From Alphaproteobacteria bacterium (GTDB lineage: Bacteria; Pseudomonadota; Alphaproteobacteria; Micavibrionales; Micavibrionaceae): 64,000 nt of DNA. Made by a program: the position numbers and the translations under genes. Below, piece after piece: positions 1-8,494 of this stretch. Under the pieces are notes generated by a model. It was not told the origin of the DNA. It saw nothing but the letters and a program-made list of their open reading frames with translations, and made no database searches. The DNA is taken from assembly GCA_020848095.1 (NCBI GenBank), contig JADLAT010000020.1, positions 1 through 64,000 on the forward strand, written 5' to 3'. Each line of letters opens with the position of its first letter. Position 1 is the stretch's first letter.

Positions 1-1523
1 CCCGTTCTACTAAGGATGGTGTTACTGTGGCGAAAGAAATTGAGTTGAAAAACTCCCGTCAGAATCTGGGCGCGCAGCTGATTCGTGAAGTGGCCTCCAA
101 GGCTAACGATCATTCCGGTGATGGCACGACAACGGCAACGGTTCTGGCACAGGCTATCGTCCGTGAGGGCGTGAAGGCTGTTTCTGCGGGTCGTAACCCG
201 ATGGATCTGAAGCGTGGTATTGACCTTGCGGTTACTGCCGTTGTTGAAGATCTTAAAAAACGCGGTAAAAACGTTAAAGGCAATGAAGAAATCAAGCAGG
301 TCGGCACGATTTCTGCCAATGGCGAAACCGAGATTGGCGAGCTTTTGGCTGAAGCCATGGCGAGAGTCGGTAATGAAGGCGTGATTACGGTTGAAGAAGC
401 CAAATCGCTTCATAACGAGCTGGAAGTTGTTGAGGGCATGCAGTTTGACCGTGGTTACCTGTCTCCGTATTTCATTACGGATGCAGAGAAAATGCAGGCT
501 GTTCTTGAAAAACCTTATATTCTTTTGCATGAAGGCAAGCTGTCCAATCTGCAGCCTTTGCTTCCTATTCTGGAAGCCGTGGTACAGTCTGGCCGTCCGC
601 TTTTGATTATCGCAGAAGATGTTGAGGGTGAGGCTCTGGCGACGCTCGTGGTTAACAAGCTGCGTGGCGGTTTGAAAATTGCGGCTGTTAAGGCTCCCGG
701 TTTTGGTGATCGTCGTAAAGCGATGCTGGAAGATATTGCCTTGCTCACAGGTGGGCAGGTGATTTCTGAAGATCTGGGTATCAAGCTGGAGAATGTTTCT
801 CTTGAGATGTTGGGTACGGCTAAAAAAGTGTCCATTACCAAGGATGATACCGTTCTTGTCGATGGCGCCGGTGCCAAAAAGGACATTGAGGCACGCTGCG
901 CGCAAATTAAGGCGCAGGTTGCCGAAACAACCTCGGACTACGATAAGGAAAAACTTCAGGAACGTCTGGCGAAACTTTCCGGCGGTGTGGCTGTGCTGCG
1001 CGTTGGCGGGATCACCGAAGTTGAAGTGAAAGAGCGTAAAGACCGTGTTGATGATGCTTTGCATGCAACGCGCGCCGCCGTTGAAGAAGGCATTATTGCC
1101 GGCGGTGGGACGGCTCTTTTATACGCAACGAAGGCGCTTGTTTCTCTTAAAGGGGAAAACGATGATCAGAATGTAGGTATTGAGATCATTCGCCGCGCTA
1201 TTCAGGCTCCTGTACGTCAGATTGCCGAGAATGCAGGTTCCGAAGGGTCTGTGGTCGTTGGCAAGCTGATGGATCAAAAAGACACCAATTATGGTTTTGA
1301 TGCTCAAAAAGGCGAGTTTACCGATCTGGTAAAGGCCGGGATCATCGACCCTGTGAAAGTTGTTCGTACGGCGCTTCAGGACGCGGCCTCTGTGGCTTCG
1401 CTTCTGATCACGACCGAGGCGATCATCACAGATGCCCCATCGGATGAGAAATCCGGCGGTGGCCATGGTGGCGGCATGGGTGACATGGGCGGCATGGGTG
1501 GTATGGGCGGTATGGGCTTCTAA
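1..1523 (+). CDS. groEL: Chaperonin GroEL, 5'-truncated by the window edge
   Basis: 60-kDa chaperonin that folds cytosolic proteins in an ATP-driven double ring with GroES. The reading frame is already open at base 3 and reads [15 protein letters not shown], the conserved segment near residue 40 of GroEL, so the true start lies left of the window and the GTG at 27 is internal. About 506 residues are visible. Seen here: the ATP-binding [11 protein letters not shown] segment, the GGGTALL and [12 protein letters not shown] motifs of the equatorial domain, and a C-terminal GGM-repeat tail ([11 protein letters not shown]) typical of GroEL. A strong terminator follows. groES is presumably upstream, outside the window. 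Confidence 0.97.
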   Translation, partial: RSTKDGVTVAKEIELKNSRQNLGAQLIREVASKANDHSGDGTTTATVLAQAIVREGVKAVSAGRNPMDLKRGIDLAVTAVVEDLKKRGKNVKGNEEIKQVGTISANGETEIGELLAEAMARVGNEGVITVEEAKSLHNELEVVEGMQFDRGYLSPYFITDAEKMQAVLEKPYILLHEGKLSNLQPLLPILEAVVQSGRPLLIIAEDVEGEALATLVVNKLRGGLKIAAVKAPGFGDRRKAMLEDIALLTGGQVISEDLGIKLENVSLEMLGTAKKVSITKDDTVLVDGAGAKKDIEARCAQIKAQVAETTSDYDKEKLQERLAKLSGGVAVLRVGGITEVEVKERKDRVDDALHATRAAVEEGIIAGGGTALLYATKALVSLKGENDDQNVGIEIIRRAIQAPVRQIAENAGSEGSVVVGKLMDQKDTNYGFDAQKGEFTDLVKAGIIDPVKVVRTALQDAASVASLLITTEAIITDAPSDEKSGGGHGGGMGDMGGMGGMGGMGF

Positions 1524-1572
1524 GCCTTTGACGCTCTATCTCCCGGCATTTGCTCAGGAGTTTATATAATTT

Positions 1573-1608
1573 AAAAAGGCCGCTTTGGAGTACAGGGCGG
1601 CCTTTTTT
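1573..1608 (+). terminator. Rho-independent terminator of groEL
   Basis: A 10-bp stem, AAAAGGCCGC (1574-1583) pairing with GCGGCCTTTT (1597-1606), closes a 13-nt loop and runs into a T tract to 1608. It lies about 50 nt after the groEL stop. Confidence 0.9.
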
Positions 1609-1744
1609 CTGGGCGGTATAGGAGGATATTTGTTTCTTGCCTTGTAGATGTTTATTTAAGTCTATGAGTTATATGGAGAATAAAAAAATTCGGGATAAAT
1701 TTCGTCTTTTTTAAGGTACTGATTAAAATTTTAATAATTACTTA

Positions 1745-2686
1745 TTATATAACTATTGGTTCTATCCCATCAGACTTTTTTGTAATGCTTGGCAGGTTGT
1801 AAGTTGTAGGGAGGTGGCTGTTTATTGAGTTGTCGTGCCCATTATTGCGCTTTTTCATGACCGCCACTGTGAAGCTTGTTTGCACAATTTTTTTGTCTTG
1901 CCCAACATTAGCTGATGATTCCATTTCTTGTCCTTTGTAAAAAGCTAGTAAATTAAAATTTTCACCGAAATTTAATTTGTAGCGCTCAGGCGTCCAGAAA
2001 TTGATGGTATGGCGCTTTCTTTTGGGATCCTTATATACGGCTGTGTTTTCATTAATCATTTCCATTTGATCCGGATTAAAGTCATCCGGGTCACGGGCGC
2101 TGATAACGGCCAGACCGCTTGGTTTAAGGATGTGCGCTATACGGTTAATAATTCCTTCGATGTTATCGGGGTGAATGAGATGCAATACTCGGTGGGCCAT
2201 TACGGCATCGAAAAATTCGCCGGTAAGCGGTGCTGCTCTAAAAGAACCATAAGTCAGGCTTGCTTTTTCTTTTGCCATGGCAGTTTTTAAACGTTTGACA
2301 GCTTCGTTGAAGCCAACTAGAGATTCTTCAATCCCAATGACAGTGTGGCCCTGATTAAGCAATGCTGTAAGATCTCTTCCGTACCCAAAACCTATTTCAA
2401 GTACGCGTTGGCTTGGTTCATTTAAAGTGCGAATTAGAACGCTGGCCGTTTCGCTTCTTTCATCGCCCCAAAGATGGTCTTCCTGAATATAGCGCTGACT
2501 CCAGAGGTCGATTTCACGAATTTCTTCCGGGGTTTTGTATCCTGAGGCATAGGCTTTAAGCAATGATGCAGGTGTCCAACCTAAAGGTTCAAGATCTTCG
2601 ATGCTTGTGCGATTCCAACCTAAGCCAAGAAGTATATCTTTATATTGTTCATTTGTTAACTTTGACTCAACACTTAAGTTGGACAT
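1745..2686 (-). CDS. Class I SAM-dependent methyltransferase
   Basis: Predicted soluble methyltransferase of 313 residues; the substrate cannot be told. Motif I is RVLEIGFGYGRDL (about residues 93-105), followed by an acidic motif II (VIGIEES) and a post-motif region (FDAVMAHRVLHLI) of a class I Rossmann fold. An N-terminal helical extension of about 90 residues precedes the fold (EDHLWGDERSETA just before it). The ATG at 2686 is chosen because GAGGG lies 9 nt upstream; an in-frame ATG at 2710 has no such site. It sits 40 nt downstream of the XRE regulator on the same strand, so the two are probably one transcript. The DNA is visibly A/T-richer than the flanking housekeeping genes, which hints at acquisition. 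Confidence 0.8.
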   Translation of the reverse strand: MSNLSVESKLTNEQYKDILLGLGWNRTSIEDLEPLGWTPASLLKAYASGYKTPEEIREIDLWSQRYIQEDHLWGDERSETASVLIRTLNEPSQRVLEIGFGYGRDLTALLNQGHTVIGIEESLVGFNEAVKRLKTAMAKEKASLTYGSFRAAPLTGEFFDAVMAHRVLHLIHPDNIEGIINRIAHILKPSGLAVISARDPDDFNPDQMEMINENTAVYKDPKRKRHTINFWTPERYKLNFGENFNLLAFYKGQEMESSANVGQDKKIVQTSFTVAVMKKRNNGHDNSINSHLPTTYNLPSITKKSDGIEPIVI

Positions 2687-2726
2687 ATAAATATCCCTCT
2701 CATAACACAAATACTCAGTTTTTTGT

Positions 2727-3392
2727 TTATTGTTCTATATCTTTAGCGATCGTTTCCCATGCGATACGAAACAGATCGCGGTAGCCCTTAGCAAAGTCTA
2801 TTTGTTGCATGATTAGGATCTCCGTTGAATTTTCCTTGAAATTCAAAAAAGCAAGTTTGTCATGATATGAATAAAAAGATTTGTCATTAAAAAATTGTGG
2901 GGGTATCCATTTGTATTTTGAATAGGCATTGGCGGGATAGTTATTATCGCCTTCTTTGATCAAAATTCGTATGTCCATAACAGCTTGGTCACGTATCATT
3001 CGTGATGTGTGATTTCTCCAGCGATGCTCGCCCATGGCTTTAACCCAGTTTTCGTGGACTACATTGGACAGAAAAATTTCCACGGGCTCGTTTTTTGTGC
3101 CGTATTTTACAGCTGTGTTATAAACATCATCCAGAAAGTCGCTCATTGCATCAACGCCGCGCAGGACTTTTATTTCACCAGTCTTTTTTCTAAGGCCGGA
3201 TTCCCCTAAAAATTCGATATCCGCGCCATCAAAGGCGGCTTGGATTTTTTGAATCGTTTTGGTGTTGGGCTGGTTGGTGCCGTTTTCTATGCGGGCAATC
3301 CCGGTTTGCGACAGGCCCGCCTTTTCGGCCAGATCAGACTGGCTCCAGCCCAGAAGGGCTCTTGCGGCGCGAATTTGTTCAATTGTGGGCAT
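2727..3392 (-). CDS. XRE-family transcriptional regulator with C-terminal sensor-like domain
   Basis: DNA-binding regulator of 221 residues. Residues 4-57 form a Cro/CI-type helix-turn-helix (RAARALLGWSQSDLAEKAGL, then SQTGIARIENG). After a linker (LRKKTGEIKVLRG), residues about 75-221 form a globular domain with IFLSNVVHENWV, DIRILIKEGDN, KWIPPQFFNDKSFYSYHDKL and a terminal helix; this resembles the TrmB/PLD-like effector domain attached to some bacterial XRE proteins, a fold guess from pattern only. It is the first gene of a two-gene unit with the methyltransferase, so autoregulation or control of that gene is the simplest inference. Low GC matches its partner. Confidence 0.8.
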   Translation of the reverse strand: MPTIEQIRAARALLGWSQSDLAEKAGLSQTGIARIENGTNQPNTKTIQKIQAAFDGADIEFLGESGLRKKTGEIKVLRGVDAMSDFLDDVYNTAVKYGTKNEPVEIFLSNVVHENWVKAMGEHRWRNHTSRMIRDQAVMDIRILIKEGDNNYPANAYSKYKWIPPQFFNDKSFYSYHDKLAFLNFKENSTEILIMQQIDFAKGYRDLFRIAWETIAKDIEQ

Positions 3393-3563
3393 TTAAATCC
3401 TCATATTGTTCTTGCGGCGAGTTTTGCCATAGAACCCTGTTCTTTTGTTTTGGTGTTTATCTCTTATATCCGGATTTTTGTTGCGCTGTCCAGCGTGTTT
3501 TTATATGTAAAGATAGGAAATGTATAATTTTTGTATTTTGATGCTTTTTATATATCTTTTTTG
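3393..3563. other. A/T-rich intergenic leader between the XRE gene and the sRNA candidate
   Basis: No coding potential seen. It must hold the minus-strand promoter of the XRE-methyltransferase pair, but no clear -35/-10 could be picked out of the T-rich sequence. The remainder of the 400-bp gap before mutM is annotated separately as promoter, RNA candidate and terminator. Confidence 0.5.
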
Positions 3564-3592
3564 TTGACTCTGGAATTATCAGTCTATATATA
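3564..3592 (+). promoter_or_regulatory. Sigma-70 type promoter for the sRNA candidate
   Basis: TTGACT (3564-3569), a 17-nt spacer, and TATATA (3587-3592) give one of the best -35/-10 pairs in the window. A start near 3599 is expected, about 195 nt before the mutM ATG and directly upstream of a terminated 118-nt stretch. Confidence 0.6.
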
Positions 3593-3598
3593 AGTGAC

Positions 3599-3716
3599 AT
3601 AAGTGCACATATTGAATACAAATTACCCCGGTTTCCCCCCGGAAATTTGTGTTTGTGCCTTTAAATTCCCCAATAAACTGAGTTGCCGGTCGGGTCCCCC
3701 CTGACCGGCTTTTTTT
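3599..3716 (+). ncRNA. Candidate small RNA with two C-rich hairpin loops
   Basis: Between a good promoter and a strong intrinsic terminator lies about 118 nt without an ORF. The first hairpin is CAAATT (3619-3624) with AATTTG (3644-3649), enclosing CCGG (3628-3631)/CCGG (3639-3642) and a loop TTTCCCC; GCACA (3605-3609) can pair with TGTGC (3654-3658) as an outer stem. The second hairpin is the terminator, whose loop is also C-rich. C-rich loops can pair with Shine-Dalgarno sequences, as in the alphaproteobacterial CCUCCUCCC-motif sRNAs. The RNA is inferred from signals only and matches no family I can name; a short leader of mutM ending in an attenuator is the alternative. Confidence 0.5.
3685..3716 (+). 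terminator. Strong Rho-independent terminator upstream of mutM
   Basis: GCCGGTCGGG (3685-3694) pairs with CCTGACCGGC (3700-3709) with one G-U pair, a 5-nt loop and seven T residues after it. It ends the transcript predicted to start near 3599, since no plus-strand gene lies between that promoter and here. Confidence 0.85.
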
Positions 3717-3792
3717 AGCGTTTTTTTTGCTCACCAAGCGTATTAAGGTGTTTTCCTTGCGCGGGTTATGGTGCCCGACGTATGGTGGTTTT

Positions 3793-4677
3793 ATGCCGGA
3801 ATTGCCTGAAGTCGAGATTGTTAAAAGAGGCTTGGAGCCTGTGATGTTGGGCGCGTGTATTCAGGCGTTGCGCCTGAACCGGCTTGATTTGCGTGTGCCT
3901 ATTCCCCCTGATTTGCCCAAAACATTGGCCGGGCAAAGGATTGAAACGATCCTGCGGCGCGGTAAATATATATTGGCCTTTACCGGCGGCGGTGCTGGGT
4001 TTGCCTTGCATCTGGGCATGTCTGGCCGTATCCGGATTTATGCGCCGGATGAGGATTATATTCCGCAGAAGCATGATCATGTGGTTTTTGAAATGCAGGC
4101 GGGGCAAAGAATCGTTTTTAACGATGCGCGACGTTTTGGTTTTCTTGATGCGGCGCTGGCAAACACCTGGCAAGCAACCCCGCCTTTTAACCGCATGGGG
4201 CCGGAGCCGCTGGACGCTGGTTTCACGGGTGAAACTCTGGCCCTGGCCTTTATGAACAGGAAAAGTCCCGTTAAAACGGCCTTGCTTGACCAGCGTGTTG
4301 TGGCGGGTATAGGCAATATATATGCCTGTGAGGCGCTTTATCGCAGCGGCATAGCGCCAGATCGCGCAGCGGGCAGCCTTGATGGCGGAGAATCGGTGCG
4401 TCTTGCGATAGCCCTTCAGGATGTATTAAAGGACGCGATCGCGGCGGGAGGGTCGACCTTGCGTGATCATCGGATGACAGATGGCTCTTTAGGGTATTTT
4501 CAACATCGTTTTGCGGTGTATGATCGTGAAAATAACGCTTGCCCCGATTGTGTTTGCGAGCGCGCGGGAAATGCGGCAAAGGATGGTCTGCAAACACAGA
4601 ACAGGCCCGGTGTGGGTATCCGCAGAATCGTTCAAGGCGGACGCTCGACCTTTTATTGCGCGGTCAGGCAGAAATAG
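3793..4677 (+). CDS. mutM: Formamidopyrimidine-DNA glycosylase MutM (Fpg)
   Basis: Bifunctional glycosylase/AP lyase that removes 8-oxoguanine and formamidopyrimidines from DNA. The start is the ATG at 3793, giving the invariant MPELPEVE N-terminus whose Pro2 is the catalytic nucleophile and whose Glu3 assists; a longer in-frame extension to 3727 is not real. Length is 294 residues, slightly above the usual 270-285. The HLGMSGR and NDARRFGF motifs and the helix-two-turn-helix region are present. The C-terminal zinc finger is odd: after CPDC comes CVC-like spacing (CPDCVCERAG) and about 20 extra residues before GIRRIVQGGRSTFYC, and the expected fourth cysteine is Arg (FYCAVRQK). Confidence 0.95.
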   Translation: MPELPEVEIVKRGLEPVMLGACIQALRLNRLDLRVPIPPDLPKTLAGQRIETILRRGKYILAFTGGGAGFALHLGMSGRIRIYAPDEDYIPQKHDHVVFEMQAGQRIVFNDARRFGFLDAALANTWQATPPFNRMGPEPLDAGFTGETLALAFMNRKSPVKTALLDQRVVAGIGNIYACEALYRSGIAPDRAAGSLDGGESVRLAIALQDVLKDAIAAGGSTLRDHRMTDGSLGYFQHRFAVYDRENNACPDCVCERAGNAAKDGLQTQNRPGVGIRRIVQGGRSTFYCAVRQK

Positions 4678-4683
4678 GCAAAG

Positions 4684-5076
4684 ATGAAGAAAATTATAGC
4701 GTATATGCTTGTTCTTGCGGTCCTGATCGGGTTTTATGCCGGTGGGGCTGTGCGTGGTTATGCGGCGGAGCCTGTCGTTTTCTTCAGCGCGTTGCAAGAT
4801 GTCCCGCTTATGCCGGGTTTGCGGGAAATCAATGAGCAAACGGTGATTTTTGATAAGCCGGATGGACGAATTGTGGAGTCCTTTGCCGAGATTGAGGACG
4901 GATCTCAAGAGGCCGTTTTGCGTTACTACAGTGCTTCGCTTCCGCCTTTCGGATGGACAAAAAGGCATGATGGTCGTTTCCTTCGCGATAAAGAGATTCT
5001 GGAACTGCGTTTTCAGCAATTGGGCGATGATGTGTTTCTTCGGATTTCTGTGATGCCGATCCATGCTGGCCGTTGA
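4684..5076 (+). CDS. Small secreted protein of unknown function downstream of mutM
   Basis: 130 residues beginning with a signal peptide (basic MKK, hydrophobic IIAYMLVLAVLIGF, likely cleavage after GYAA). The mature part (EPVVFFSALQDVPLMPG, VIFDKPDGRIVE, LRYYSASLPPFGWTK, ILELRFQQL) looks like a compact alpha/beta domain and is not low-complexity. It begins 6 nt after the mutM stop and is probably cotranscribed. I do not recognise the family; periplasmic or envelope location is inferred from the leader. Confidence 0.7.
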   Translation: MKKIIAYMLVLAVLIGFYAGGAVRGYAAEPVVFFSALQDVPLMPGLREINEQTVIFDKPDGRIVESFAEIEDGSQEAVLRYYSASLPPFGWTKRHDGRFLRDKEILELRFQQLGDDVFLRISVMPIHAGR

Positions 5077-5119
5077 GCGATGCCCGATTCGGTCAATTAC
5101 GAATTTTTTTATCCACTGC

Positions 5120-5149
5120 TTGACAAATGAAGGGATTTGGCGGTATTAC
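5120..5149 (+). promoter_or_regulatory. Promoter of rpsT
   Basis: TTGACA (5120-5125), an 18-nt spacer, and TATTAC (5144-5149). It lies about 110 nt before the rpsT start, leaving a leader of about 100 nt where S20 autoregulation could act. A 9-mer one mismatch from a DnaA box (TTATCCACT) sits just upstream at 5109-5117. Confidence 0.65.
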
Positions 5150-5257
5150 TCCTGCGGTCTCATGGAGGATGGTAACGGCATTTTAAACCTGTTTACATCT
5201 GGCCGGAGCGGATATCGAGATTTTTGAACACTATTTTGGACTGGAAAAGGGTTAACG

Positions 5258-5530
5258 ATGGCCAACCACGCATCTGCAAGAAAGAGAATACGCCGGAACG
5301 CACGTCGTGCTGACATTAACAAGTCACGCATGAGCCGTATCCGTACCTTTATTAAAAAGGTTGAAAGTGCGCTGGGTGAAGGACAGGCCGATAATGCTGC
5401 CGAAGCTTTCAAGAATGTTCAGCCTGAGATTTCTCGCGGTGTTGCCAAGGGGCTTATTCACAAAAATACGGCGGCCCGGAAGCTTTCCAGACTCTCTGCC
5501 AGAATTAAGGCATTGAAGAACGCAGCCTGA
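5258..5530 (+). CDS. rpsT: 30S ribosomal protein S20
   Basis: 90-residue basic helical protein that binds 16S rRNA in the small subunit. The N-terminus [17 protein letters not shown] and the segment [18 protein letters not shown] are diagnostic of S20. AAAAGGG lies upstream of the ATG. It is a single-gene transcript with its own promoter, next to dnaA as in many alphaproteobacteria. Confidence 0.97.
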   Translation: MANHASARKRIRRNARRADINKSRMSRIRTFIKKVESALGEGQADNAAEAFKNVQPEISRGVAKGLIHKNTAARKLSRLSARIKALKNAA

Positions 5531-6055
5531 TTTATTTCAGGCCTGTTTTTGCAGGCAAATACTCCTGATAAACTTAAATGTGACTGGCTCTGAAATTTAT
5601 TTTTCAGGGCTGTCCTCCTATGGGGGAAAGGTGAAAAAAGAAAGAATATTCTTTTTTTTATGTTCTTGATTTGATCTCATTGCATCCACATAATTTTTTA
5701 TTGTAGGCTTCTTACATCGCGAGCAGATAAGAATAAAAAATTCAACGTCGCGTACTTTCGAACAGCATTTTGTGCGGGATTTCTGCGCTTTTTGTCTATT
5801 CGGGCGGGTTCCTGGTTGGAACCTTCGGGGGAGGAGACGGCCTGAAGCCGGTTTTGCTGAAGAACTTCGTGCAAAAACGGAAAATGGTCAGAACCTTTAA
5901 TATTCTGGAAAGCAAAATTGTCGGAAGAGGCCAGGCGGATCGTGATGATCAGCAAACCCTTTTCTGCGCCCTGTTTTCAACGATGAATAAAAAACTGAAA
6001 TTTTTTATAATTATAAAGTTTGAACTGAACCTTTGTTAATTGGAGAGTATTTAAA
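5531..6055 (+). other. 525-bp rpsT-dnaA intergenic region with several hairpins
   Basis: No convincing gene. It contains a small hairpin after rpsT (GCCTG/CAGGC, 5541-5556), an A/T palindrome AAAGAATATTCTTT near 5640-5655 running into T residues (a plausible terminator), and a longer imperfect hairpin at 5848-5880. TATAAT at 6006-6011 is a possible -10 for dnaA, but no matching -35 was found. I could not find a cluster of DnaA boxes, so this is not supported as oriC. Confidence 0.6.
5848..5880 (+). promoter_or_regulatory. Imperfect hairpin in the dnaA leader
   Basis: CCGGTTTTGC (5848-5857) pairs with GCAAAAACGG (5871-5880) with a single mismatch around a 13-nt loop. No T tract follows, so it is not a simple terminator. 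It is about 175 nt before dnaA and could be a leader structure or a protein site; function unknown. Confidence 0.4.
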
Positions 6056-7483
6056 ATGTCAGAAACCGGGGGAAAAACCGTTGCGCTTATTCGTGGAAAT
6101 GCCGAGTATCAGGAAGCTTCCTTAAAGCCGACGCCGGAAATCATGAAGTTGTGGAAGAAGGTCCACAATGATATGCGGACTGAGTTTGGCGAGGCCATTT
6201 TCCGCAGCTGGCTGAAGCCGCTGACGCTGCAGGCGTTTTACCATGGCACGATGGAGGTTTCTGTGCCGACCCGTTTTATGCGTGATTGGATTCAAAACCA
6301 TTATGCCGAGCGTATTTTGGCGATGTGTACGGTCAATTCCGAGGATATTCGGCGCTTGCAGATTGTGGTGGTTCAAAATTCCATGGTCGATGATTATGCC
6401 GATCAGAAAAACGAAACAGATTCCAAAGCCAATCAAAATAAGAAAATAGACGTATCGGCTATTTCTTCGCCGCTTGATGCGCGCTTTACCTTTGATACGT
6501 TTGTGGTCGGAAAACCTAATGCTCTGGCGCATGCGGCGGCTCGCCGGGTGGTGGAAAGCGTTTCCATTCCTTTTAATCCCTTGTTCATCTACGGCGGTGT
6601 TGGTCTGGGTAAGACTCATCTTATGCACGCTATTGCGCATGCGATTGAAGACCAGTGGCCGGAAAAAACAGTGATGTATCTTTCGGCAGAAAAATTTATG
6701 TACCAGTTTGTAAAAGCGTTGCGCAGTGATGCTGCCATGGCCTTTAAGGAGCAATTCCGCTCGGTTGATGTCTTGATGATTGATGACATTCAATTCATTG
6801 CGGGCAAGGAATCGACGCAGGAAGAGTTTTTCCATACGTTCAATGCACTGGTGGATCAGAATAAACAGATCATTATTTCCGCTGATAAGGCACCGTCTGA
6901 TCTGACGGGTGTTGATGAGCGCTTGCGCTCCCGTCTGGCCTGGGGACTGGTTGCGGATATTCATCCCACAACGTATGAATTGCGCCTTGGAATTTTGCAA
7001 GCCAAGCGGGCGCAGCTTAATGCCGATGTTCCTGATTCGGTTCTAGAGTTTCTGGCCTTGAAAGTGACCTCCAACGTGCGGGAACTGGAAGGGGCGCTCA
7101 ATAGAATCGTGGCCCATGCCGATGTCACGAAATCACCGATTTCCTTGGAGTCTACGCAAGAAGTTTTGCAGGATCTCCTGCGGGCGCATGACCGGAGAAT
7201 CACGATTGATGAGATTCAGCGCAAAGTTGCGGAGCATTATAATTTGCGTATGACTGATATGCATTCGGCGCGGCGTGCTCGTAATGTGGCGCGCCCGCGG
7301 CAGGTTGCCATGTATCTGGCCAAGCAGCTCACCGCGCGTTCACTGCCTGAGATCGGCCGGAAATTTGGAGGCCGGGATCATACCACCGTTATGCATGCGG
7401 TTCGTAAGGTTGAAGAATTAATGAACGAAGATGCAGCGATCGCGCAGGATGTTGATGTTATTCGCCGCGCTTTGACTGGTTGA
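6056..7483 (+). CDS. dnaA: Chromosomal replication initiator protein DnaA
   Basis: AAA+ initiator that binds DnaA boxes and melts the origin; 475 residues. Domain I occupies residues about 25-105 (WLKPL, VSVPTRFMRDWI), with a short linker to about 140. The ATPase domain has Walker A GGVGLGKT (180-187) and Walker B VLMIDDIQF (about 239-247). The C-terminal domain IV carries the DNA-binding signature GGRDHTTVMHAVRKVEEL. GGAGAG lies 9 nt before the ATG. The bio operon follows after only 24 nt with no terminator, so bioB may be partly cotranscribed with dnaA. Confidence 0.98.
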   Translation: MSETGGKTVALIRGNAEYQEASLKPTPEIMKLWKKVHNDMRTEFGEAIFRSWLKPLTLQAFYHGTMEVSVPTRFMRDWIQNHYAERILAMCTVNSEDIRRLQIVVVQNSMVDDYADQKNETDSKANQNKKIDVSAISSPLDARFTFDTFVVGKPNALAHAAARRVVESVSIPFNPLFIYGGVGLGKTHLMHAIAHAIEDQWPEKTVMYLSAEKFMYQFVKALRSDAAMAFKEQFRSVDVLMIDDIQFIAGKESTQEEFFHTFNALVDQNKQIIISADKAPSDLTGVDERLRSRLAWGLVADIHPTTYELRLGILQAKRAQLNADVPDSVLEFLALKVTSNVRELEGALNRIVAHADVTKSPISLESTQEVLQDLLRAHDRRITIDEIQRKVAEHYNLRMTDMHSARRARNVARPRQVAMYLAKQLTARSLPEIGRKFGGRDHTTVMHAVRKVEELMNEDAAIAQDVDVIRRALTG

Positions 7484-7507
7484 GCGTTTAAATAGAAGGA
7501 CTGCGTC

Positions 7508-8464
7508 ATGAATTTGGAACAAATCACAGAACTGTACAGGCGTCCTTTGCTTGATCTCGTTTACGAGGCGGCAGGGGTGCATCGTGCCCATCATAATGCG
7601 CGCGAGATGCAGATGTGTACGCTGCTTTCGATTAAAACCGGCGGTTGCGCTGAGGATTGCGGTTATTGCTCTCAGTCTATTTCCAACAATGCCGATCTGG
7701 AGAAGGAAATTCTTCTCAAGACGGATGATGTTCTGGCGGAGGCTCGTAAGGCCAAGGAGGCAGGCTCCACCCGTTTTTGCATGGGGGCGGCGTGGCCGCG
7801 TGTTCTGGATGGGCGGGCGTTTGACCGTGTTCTGGATATGGTGCGCGGCGTTTCCAGCATGGGGCTTGAGGCGTGCTGCACGCTGGGGATGCTCAGTGAG
7901 GAACAGGCGCTGCGTTTGAAAGAGGCCGGGTTGACCGCCTATAATCACAATCTGGATACATCCGAAGAATTCTACGACAAGGTTATAACCACGCGTACCT
8001 ATAAAGACCGGCTGGAGACACTGGCCAATGTTTCGAGGGCTGGAATTTCTGCCTGTTGCGGCGGAATTTTAGGTCTGGGCGAATCGGTGGAAGATAGAAT
8101 TTCTCTTTTGCATACTTTGAGCAATCTTAACCCGCAGCCGGAGAGCGTGCCGATTAACATGCTTGTACCCGTAAAGGGGACACGGCTTGAAAATGCGCCG
8201 CCGCTGGATATTTTTGAATGGATTCGCGTGATTGCGGTTGCGCGTATTTTAATGCCCGAGGCGATGGTTCGTTTGTCCGCCGGGCGCCTGGAAATTTCCA
8301 AAGAGGCGCAGGCTCTGGCGTTTATGGCCGGGGCTAACGCGATCTTTACCGGGGAGAAGCTGCTGACGACGCCCAATCCGGAAAAAGATTTTGATCTTAC
8401 GCTTTTGGAGCAACTGGGGATTGAGCCCCGCAAGCCGTTTAAGGACGAACAAAAAGCGGCTTGA
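7508..8464 (+). CDS. bioB: Biotin synthase BioB
   Basis: Radical-SAM enzyme that inserts sulfur into dethiobiotin, the last step of biotin synthesis. The CxxxCxxC cluster motif is C47-C51-C54 within GGCAEDCGYCSQS. YNHNLDTS, GGILGLGES and the AGANAIFTGEKLLTT segment near the C-terminus are typical; 318 residues is normal. GAAGGA precedes the ATG. First gene of the bioBFDA-diiron unit. Confidence 0.97.
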   Translation: MNLEQITELYRRPLLDLVYEAAGVHRAHHNAREMQMCTLLSIKTGGCAEDCGYCSQSISNNADLEKEILLKTDDVLAEARKAKEAGSTRFCMGAAWPRVLDGRAFDRVLDMVRGVSSMGLEACCTLGMLSEEQALRLKEAGLTAYNHNLDTSEEFYDKVITTRTYKDRLETLANVSRAGISACCGGILGLGESVEDRISLLHTLSNLNPQPESVPINMLVPVKGTRLENAPPLDIFEWIRVIAVARILMPEAMVRLSAGRLEISKEAQALAFMAGANAIFTGEKLLTTPNPEKDFDLTLLEQLGIEPRKPFKDEQKAA

Positions 8465-8494
8465 TGAATTTTTTGGTCTGTGTTGAAGATGCCA

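Noticed and set aside
27..29. GTG at 27 as the groEL start
   Set aside because: The frame is open upstream and encodes conserved GroEL residues; the gene is simply cut by the window edge.
3727..3792. N-terminal extension of MutM
   Set aside because: Fpg requires Pro at position 2 as its catalytic residue, fixing the start at 3793.
5109..5117. TTATCCACT as a DnaA box
   Set aside because: One mismatch and no partners nearby; not enough to call an origin or autoregulatory site.
5770..6039. An 89-codon open frame in the rpsT-dnaA gap
   Set aside because: GTG start without a clear ribosome site, low-complexity C-terminus (KKLKFFIIIKF), no recognised motif and overlap with predicted structure; treated as non-coding.
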